NCBI RefSeq assembly: GCF_021401345.1
Contig: NZ_JACBGE010000015.1
Location: 1 to 64,000, forward strand
DNA: 64,000 bases
Reading direction: 5' to 3'
Source of the DNA: Hydrogenophaga sp. NFH-34
GTDB taxonomy: Bacteria; Pseudomonadota; Gammaproteobacteria; Burkholderiales; Burkholderiaceae_C
Shown here: piece after piece, positions 59,305 through 64,000 of the stretch
How the letters are laid out: each line of letters opens with the position of its first letter
Numbering within the stretch: the first letter of the stretch is position 1
Translations under genes and position numbers: made by a program
The notes under the pieces: model-generated
Databases searched by the model: none
Seen by the model: the letters and a program-made list of their open reading frames with translations, nothing else
Told to the model about the DNA's origin: nothing

Positions 59305-60558
59305 ATGGCAGAGATCAAGAACTACACCCTGAACTTCGGCCCTCAGCACCCGGCCGCACACGGCGTGCTGCGCCTGGTGCTGGAGCTGGACGGCGAAGTC
59401 GTCCAGCGCGCGGACCCCCATATCGGCCTGCTGCACCGCGCCACCGAAAAACTGGCCGAACACAAGACCTTCATCCAGTCGCTGCCTTACATGGACCGGC
59501 TGGATTACGTGTCCATGATGTGCAACGAGCACGCCTACTGCCTGGCCATCGAAAAACTGCTGGGCATCGAGGTGCCGATCCGCGCCCAATACATCCGCGT
59601 GATGTTCAGCGAGATCACCCGTCTGCTCAACCACCTGATGTGGCTGGGCTCGCACGGCAACGACTGCGGCAGCTCGACCATCCTGATCTACGCTTTCCGC
59701 GAGCGTGAAGATCTGTTCGACATGTACGAGGCGGTGTCGGGTGCGCGCATGCACGCGGCCTACTTCCGCCCGGGTGGTGTCTACCGTGATCTGCCGGACA
59801 GCATGCCGCAGTACAAGGTCAGCAAGGTGCGCAATGCCAAGGGCATCGAGGCGCTCAACCAGAATCGTCAGGGTTCGCTGCTGGACTTCATCGACGATTT
59901 CACCCAGCGTTTCCCTACCTACCTGGGCGAATACCACACGCTGCTGACCGACAACCGCATCTGGAAGCAGCGTACGGTGGGTATCGGTGTGGTGCCGCCC
60001 GAACGGGCACTCAACCTGGGCATGACCGGTCCCATGCTGCGCGGTTCTGGCATTGCCTGGGACCTTCGCAAGAAGCAGCCGTACGATGTGTACGACCGCA
60101 TGGAATTCGACATTCCGGTCGGCAAGACGGGCGACACCTACGACCGCTACCTCGTCCGCATGGAAGAGATGAAGCAGTCCAACCGCATCATCAAACAATG
60201 TGTGGACTGGCTGCGCGTGAACCCGGGCCCGGTGATCACCGACAACCACAAGGTGGCGCCGCCTTCGCGCGAATCCATGAAGTCCAACATGGAAGAGCTG
60301 ATTCACCATTTCAAGCTCTTTACTGAAGGTTTCCATGTGCCCGAAGGTGAAGCCTACGCCGCCGTCGAGCATCCCAAGGGGGAGTTCGGCATCTATTTGG
60401 TGAGCGACGGCGCCAACAAGCCTTACCGTCTGAAGATCCGTGCTCCCGGCTTCGCCCATCTGGCGACGCTCAACGAAATGGCCCGCGGCCACATGCTGGC
60501 GGATGCGGTGGCCATCATCGGCACCATGGACATCGTTTTCGGAGAGATCGACCGATGA
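59305..60558 (+). CDS. nuoD: NADH-quinone oxidoreductase subunit D
   Basis: 417 residues, 49-kDa subunit. [53 protein letters not shown] and the quinone-site C-terminus ([10 protein letters not shown]) are all present. It lines the quinone chamber with NuoB. The stop overlaps the nuoE start by four bases. Confidence 0.97.
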   Translation: MAEIKNYTLNFGPQHPAAHGVLRLVLELDGEVVQRADPHIGLLHRATEKLAEHKTFIQSLPYMDRLDYVSMMCNEHAYCLAIEKLLGIEVPIRAQYIRVMFSEITRLLNHLMWLGSHGNDCGSSTILIYAFREREDLFDMYEAVSGARMHAAYFRPGGVYRDLPDSMPQYKVSKVRNAKGIEALNQNRQGSLLDFIDDFTQRFPTYLGEYHTLLTDNRIWKQRTVGIGVVPPERALNLGMTGPMLRGSGIAWDLRKKQPYDVYDRMEFDIPVGKTGDTYDRYLVRMEEMKQSNRIIKQCVDWLRVNPGPVITDNHKVAPPSRESMKSNMEELIHHFKLFTEGFHVPEGEAYAAVEHPKGEFGIYLVSDGANKPYRLKIRAPGFAHLATLNEMARGHMLADAVAIIGTMDIVFGEIDR

Positions 60559-61088
60559 GCGCCCCATCGACTTCCGCCGCCCCGGTGGCGGCCCAGCAGT
60601 TGTCCGAATCCACCCGCACGCGATTCGCGCGCGAGGTGGCCAAGTACCCGGCCGGCCAGGCCCAGTCGGCCGTGATGGCCTGCCTGTCGATCGTTCAGCA
60701 GGAGCAGGGCTGGGTCAGCCGCGAAGCCGAGCTGGCGATTGCCGAGTACCTGGGCATTCCGGTCATGGCCGTGCATGAGGTCACGACCTTCTACAACATG
60801 TACAACCAGCAGCCGGTGGGCAAGTACAAGCTCAACGTCTGTACCAACCTGCCCTGCCAATTGCGTGGCGGCAACGAAGCGCTTGCGCATCTGGCGCACA
60901 AGCTGGGCATTCAGATGGGTGGCACGACAGCCGATGGCCTGTTCACGCTGCAGCAATGCGAATGCCTCGGGGCCTGCGCCGACGCCCCGGTGATGCTCGT
61001 GAACGACCGCAACATGTGCAGCTTCATGAGCCACGACAAGCTCGACCAACTCGTTGACGGCCTCAAGGCGGTGGAGGGCAAGGCATGA
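60555..61088 (+). CDS. nuoE: NADH-quinone oxidoreductase subunit E
   Basis: 177 residues, 24-kDa subunit. The N1a [2Fe-2S] ligands are CTNLPC and CECLGAC (Cys-x4-Cys and Cys-x3-Cys). [17 protein letters not shown] and [16 protein letters not shown] are family segments. Both ends overlap neighbours by four bases (ATGA), a sign of tight translational coupling. Confidence 0.97.
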   Translation: MSAPSTSAAPVAAQQLSESTRTRFAREVAKYPAGQAQSAVMACLSIVQQEQGWVSREAELAIAEYLGIPVMAVHEVTTFYNMYNQQPVGKYKLNVCTNLPCQLRGGNEALAHLAHKLGIQMGGTTADGLFTLQQCECLGACADAPVMLVNDRNMCSFMSHDKLDQLVDGLKAVEGKA

Positions 61089-62434
61089 ACGCCGAGCAGG
61101 TGATCCAGCAATTCAGCGCCACCGGTGTGCAGACCTGCTTTCATGGCCGGCATATCAACCCGCAGATCTACGCCGATTTGAACGGCAGCAACTGGTCGAT
61201 CAAGGACTACGAGGCCCGTGGCGGCTACCAGGCGCTGCGCAAGATCCTGGGGCAGGACGGCGGTGAAGGCCTGACGCAGGACCAGGTGATCGCGACGATG
61301 AAGGACTCGGGCCTGCGTGGCCGGGGTGGCGCGGGTTTCCCGACCGGCCTGAAGTGGAGCTTCATGCCCCGCCAGTTCCCTGGCCAGAAGCACCTGGTGT
61401 GCAATTCCGACGAGGGCGAGCCCGGCACTTGCAAAGACCGCGACATCCTCATGTACAACCCGCACATCGTCATCGAAGGGATGGCGATTGCGGCGTACGC
61501 GATGGGCATCTCCATCGGCTACAACTACATCCACGGCGAGATCTTCGAGGTGTACGAGCGCTTCGAGGCGGCCCTGGAAGAAGCCCGTGCCGCCGGCTTC
61601 CTGGGTGACCGGATCCTGGGTTCGAACTTCAGCTTCCAGCTGCATGCGCACCATGGCTTCGGCGCCTACATCTGTGGTGAAGAAACTGCGTTGCTGGAAT
61701 CGCTGGAAGGCAAGAAGGGCCAACCCCGCTTCAAGCCGCCGTTCCCGGCCAGCTTCGGCCTGTACGGGAAGCCGACCACCATCAACAACACCGAGACCTT
61801 TGCGGCGGTCCCCTGGATCATCCGCAATGGCGGTCAGGCCTATCTGGAATGCGGCAAGCCCAACAACGGCGGGACCAAGATCTTCTCGGTCTCGGGCGAC
61901 GTGAACCTGCCCGGCAACTATGAGGTGCCACTGGGCACGCCGTTCACCAAGCTGCTCGAACTGGCCGGCGGTGTGCGCACGGGCCGCCAGCTCAAGGCGG
62001 TGATTCCGGGCGGCTCCTCTGCCCCGGTGCTGCCTGCGCACATCATCAACGAGTGCACCATGGACTACGACTCGATCTCCAAAGCGGGGTCGATGCTCGG
62101 TTCGGGTGCCGTGATCGTGATGGACGACAGCCGCTGCATGGTCGAGTCGCTCAAGCGCCTGTCCTATTTCTACATGCACGAATCCTGCGGCCAGTGCACC
62201 CCCTGCCGCGAGGGGACGGGTTGGCTCTGGCGTCTGGTCGACAAGATCCAGCGCGGGGAAGCCAAACCGGCCGACATGGATTTGCTGGACAACGTGGCCG
62301 AGAACATCATGGGCCGCACCATCTGCGCGCTGGGCGACGCCGCTGCCATGCCGGTGCGCGCCATGCTCAAGCATTTCCGCCCCGAGTTCGCGGCCCTGAT
62401 CAAGGCCGATGCAGCCGCCTCGCAGGCCGCCTGA
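61085..62434 (+). CDS. nuoF: NADH-quinone oxidoreductase subunit F
   Basis: 449 residues, 51-kDa NADH- and FMN-binding subunit. [16 protein letters not shown] binds [23 protein letters not shown] follows, and [15 protein letters not shown] with a later Cys in [12 protein letters not shown] holds the N3 [4Fe-4S] cluster. It passes electrons from NADH to the iron-sulfur chain. nuoG starts 24 bases downstream. Confidence 0.97.
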   Translation: MNAEQVIQQFSATGVQTCFHGRHINPQIYADLNGSNWSIKDYEARGGYQALRKILGQDGGEGLTQDQVIATMKDSGLRGRGGAGFPTGLKWSFMPRQFPGQKHLVCNSDEGEPGTCKDRDILMYNPHIVIEGMAIAAYAMGISIGYNYIHGEIFEVYERFEAALEEARAAGFLGDRILGSNFSFQLHAHHGFGAYICGEETALLESLEGKKGQPRFKPPFPASFGLYGKPTTINNTETFAAVPWIIRNGGQAYLECGKPNNGGTKIFSVSGDVNLPGNYEVPLGTPFTKLLELAGGVRTGRQLKAVIPGGSSAPVLPAHIINECTMDYDSISKAGSMLGSGAVIVMDDSRCMVESLKRLSYFYMHESCGQCTPCREGTGWLWRLVDKIQRGEAKPADMDLLDNVAENIMGRTICALGDAAAMPVRAMLKHFRPEFAALIKADAAASQAA

Positions 62435-62457
62435 ACACGACGAGACGAGTAAAACAC

Positions 62458-64000
62458 ATGGTTGAAATCGAACTCGACGGCCAGAAGGTCGAAGTCCCGC
62501 CAGGCAGCATGGTGATGCATGCCGCCGAGAAGGCCGGCACCTACATCCCGCATTTCTGCTACCACAAGAAGCTGTCCATCGCCGCCAACTGCCGCATGTG
62601 CCTGGTGGATGTGGAGAAAGCGCCCAAGCCCATGCCCGCCTGCGCCACGCCGGTGACGATGGGCATGATCGTGCGCACCAAGTCCGACAAGGCCATCAAG
62701 GCCCAGAAGTCGGTGATGGAGTTCCTGCTCATCAACCACCCGCTGGACTGCCCGATCTGCGACCAGGGTGGCGAGTGCCAACTGCAGGATCTGGCCGTGG
62801 GCTACGGTGGTGGTGCTTCGCGCTACGCCGAGGAAAAGCGCGTGGTGTTCCACAAGAACGTGGGCCCGCTGATCTCCATGGAGGAGATGAGCCGCTGCAT
62901 CCATTGCACCCGCTGCGTGCGCTTCGGTCAGGAAATTGCCGGCGCCATGGAATTGGGCATGTCTCACCGGGGTGAACATTCCGAGATCGAAACCTTCGTC
63001 GGCCAGACGGTGGACTCCGAGCTCTCGGGCAACATGATCGACATCTGCCCGGTCGGGGCGCTGACCAGCAAGCCTTTCCGTTACCACGCCCGCACCTGGG
63101 AGCTCTCGCGCCGCAAGAGTGTGAGCCCGCACGATTCGACCGGCGCCAACCTGATCGTTCAGGTGAAGAACCACCAGGTCATGCGCGTGGTGCCGCTGGA
63201 GAACGAGGCCGTCAACGAGTGCTGGATTGCTGATCGCGACCGCTTCTCGTACGAGGCGCTCAATGGGGAAGACCGTCTGACCCAGCCCATGATCAAGCAG
63301 GGCGGCGAATGGCAGTCCGTTGACTGGCAGACCGCGCTGGAATACGTGGCCAATGGCCTCAAGCAGGTCAAGTCGGAACATGGGGCCGGGGCCATTGGCG
63401 TGCTGGCCAGCCCGCACAGCACGGTGGAAGAGCTGGCCCTGGCGGGCGCATTGGTGCGTGGCCTGGGCAGCGAAAACATCGACAGCCGCCTGCGCCATGC
63501 CGATTTCGGCAATGCAGCGATCACCGGCGCCGCCCGCTGGCTGGGCACCGATATCGCAAGCCTGTCGACGCTGCAGCGCGTCCTGGTGGTGGGCGCCAAC
63601 CTGCGCAAGGACCATCCGCTGTTTGCTCAGCGCATTCGGCAGGCCGCCCGCAAGGGTGCCGAGGTGTCGGCTCTGGTGGCTGCACAGCCGGAGTGGGCGT
63701 TGCCGCTTGCGCACACCGTGCTCGCCGACAGCAGTGTGTGGGTGTCGGCACTGGCCGGGATCGCGGCGGCTGTGGCGGTCGAAGCGGGCGTGCAACCGCC
63801 GGTGGCCGGATCGGTGACCGATGAGGCCCGCGCCGTGGCCCGTTCGCTGCTCAGTGGTGAACACAAAGCCATTCTTCTGGGCAATGCCGCAGCGCATCAC
63901 GAAAAAGCCTCCAGCCTGCTGTCGCTGGCCAACTGGATCGGTGCGCAGACCGGTGCCACGGTGGGTTACCTCACCGAAGCCGCCAACACCGTGGGGGCGC
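62458..64000 (+). CDS. nuoG: NADH-quinone oxidoreductase subunit G (partial, cut by window end)
   Basis: The first 514 codons are visible and the frame is open to the edge. The [2Fe-2S] ligands are Cys34, 45, 48 and 62. The His/Cys3 cluster is in HPLDCPICDQGGECQLQD, a further [4Fe-4S] set in CIHCTRC with a later Cys in DICPVGALTSK, and a molybdopterin-like domain follows. The extra N7 cluster motif of some complexes is not evident. The rest of the operon must lie to the right. Confidence 0.96.
   Translation, partial: MVEIELDGQKVEVPPGSMVMHAAEKAGTYIPHFCYHKKLSIAANCRMCLVDVEKAPKPMPACATPVTMGMIVRTKSDKAIKAQKSVMEFLLINHPLDCPICDQGGECQLQDLAVGYGGGASRYAEEKRVVFHKNVGPLISMEEMSRCIHCTRCVRFGQEIAGAMELGMSHRGEHSEIETFVGQTVDSELSGNMIDICPVGALTSKPFRYHARTWELSRRKSVSPHDSTGANLIVQVKNHQVMRVVPLENEAVNECWIADRDRFSYEALNGEDRLTQPMIKQGGEWQSVDWQTALEYVANGLKQVKSEHGAGAIGVLASPHSTVEELALAGALVRGLGSENIDSRLRHADFGNAAITGAARWLGTDIASLSTLQRVLVVGANLRKDHPLFAQRIRQAARKGAEVSALVAAQPEWALPLAHTVLADSSVWVSALAGIAAAVAVEAGVQPPVAGSVTDEARAVARSLLSGEHKAILLGNAAAHHEKASSLLSLANWIGAQTGATVGYLTEAANTVGA

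Noticed and set aside
1-64000. CRISPR arrays, insertion sequences and rRNA genes
   Set aside because: No regularly spaced repeats, no transposase reading frame with terminal inverted repeats and no rRNA-like sequence were seen.

Overview
The window looks like the chromosome of a Burkholderiales bacterium, most likely Comamonadaceae (Hydrogenophaga/Acidovorax type). The reasons are the high-GC core genes, the rpsO-pnp-quinone reductase-tpiA-secG-tRNA-Leu-nuo order, the fused nitrate reductase next to nirBD, and the C-rich/G-rich intergenic hairpins typical of that family. The assignment is by recognition of gene content only.

Positions 1-73 hold the end of a high-GC gene. From 216 to 12220 every gene is on the minus strand and the DNA is visibly less GC-rich. 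The part from 216 to 7987 is a tightly packed run of about sixteen small genes ending at a strong terminator (169-204). Recognisable members resemble accessory genes of large phages and plasmids: a NADAR-domain protein with two extra domains, a HAD 5'(3')-deoxyribonucleotidase, a DprA-like SLOG protein overlapping a three-helix membrane protein, a DUF4031 protein, an orphan acyl carrier protein and a duplicated CPxC/CC metal-binding protein. No phage structural, integrase or transposase genes are seen. Upstream of this run lie a LivK-type periplasmic binding protein, an NfeD-like protein, a chorismatase (XanB2/Hyg5/FkbO family) and a DAHP synthase, which look like a small hydroxybenzoate-making unit.

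From 12575 the content is core-like: an orphan PAS/GAF histidine kinase, suhB, trmJ, cysE, a FecI/FecR/TonB-receptor iron-uptake signalling set with a candidate Fur box, a yjgA-mog-slyD-pabB-pabC operon facing pmbA, yqeY, a DUF4139 protein, divergent lysA/lysR with palindromic operators, rpsU, a YhiN-type flavoprotein and a small RRM-like protein.

From 48470 down to 34311 (minus strand) runs a complete assimilatory nitrate unit: a ModA-like protein without signal peptide, nasR (NIT-ANTAR), nrtA-nrtB-nrtD transporter, nirB-nirD, a 1261-residue nitrate reductase fused to flavodoxin and NADPH-reductase modules, ybiB and cobA (siroheme). The nrtA leader carries two hexaloop hairpins with A1/G4 loops, the second overlapping a long terminator hairpin, and a sigma-54-like promoter lies just upstream. 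This fits NasR-controlled antitermination under nitrogen control.

The right end holds tsaD, an orphan LivK-type binding protein, an aminotransferase, rpsO, pnp, a quinone reductase, tpiA, secG, tRNA-Leu(GAG) and the complex I operon nuoA-nuoG (nuoG cut by the window end).
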